Source: Lachnospiraceae bacterium
GTDB lineage: Bacteria > Bacillota_A > Clostridia > Lachnospirales > Lachnospiraceae
DNA length: 5,638 nt
Direction of reading: 5' to 3'
Assembly (NCBI GenBank): GCA_017632755.1
Contig: JAGBQU010000009.1
Location: 1 to 5,638, forward strand
Shown here piece after piece: positions 5,634 through 5,638 of the stretch (position 1 is the stretch's first letter; every line of letters begins with the position of its first letter). The notes under the pieces are model-generated. The model saw only the letters and a list, made by a program, of their open reading frames with translations, ran no database searches and was not told the origin of the DNA. A program made the position numbers and the translations under genes.

Positions 5634-5638
5634 ATCCG

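Noticed and set aside
5461..5638. CRISPR array or tRNA/small RNA gene in the right-edge repeats
   Set aside because: The repeats are palindromes of different sequence, not regularly spaced identical units, and no cloverleaf or known RNA fold was recognised.

Overview
The window carries the start of a bacterial flagellar basal-body operon. All seven genes read on the minus strand, so the operon runs from the right end of the window to the left. The order is flgB, flgC, fliE, fliF, fliG, fliH, fliI, which is the classic start of the fla/che operon in Firmicutes. Protein features point to a motile, Gram-positive-type member of the Clostridia, probably Lachnospiraceae (Roseburia/Agathobacter/Butyrivibrio-like). 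These features are the FliE ending EIMQMQI, the FliH start LSNQTLFKFGY, the FliG tail RGGGDEIVV and the use of TTG and GTG starts with strong Shine-Dalgarno (SD) sites. The genus is inferred from pattern only and cannot be settled here.

Layout from operon start to window edge: 5395-5638 is a non-coding leader region. It holds a stack of inverted repeats, two apparent minus-strand intrinsic terminators and a sigma-A-like promoter just ahead of flgB. flgB (5394-5005) and flgC (4982-4539) encode proximal rod proteins. fliE (4486-4160) encodes the adaptor between the MS ring and the rod. fliF (4101-2503) encodes the MS ring. fliG (2499-1486) encodes the rotor switch protein. fliH (1493-627, TTG start chosen here) encodes the export-ATPase regulator/stator. 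fliI (620 to beyond position 1, GTG start) encodes the export ATPase, of which only the N-terminal 206 residues are present. Gaps are short (3 to 58 nt) and fliG/fliH overlap by 8 nt, consistent with one transcript.

The genes follow assembly order. FliF forms the membrane ring and FliG docks on its cytoplasmic tail. FliH and FliI energise the type III export apparatus, and exported FliE, FlgB and FlgC build the rod base. Key residues are intact in every gene, including the FliG torque residues and the FliI Walker A, so the motor appears functional.

The coding part looks ordinary. I see no previously undescribed protein system. The parts most worth a second look are the palindrome-dense 180 bp at the right edge, the run of non-ATG starts (fliF, fliH, fliI), and a hairpin just ahead of the fliF SD.
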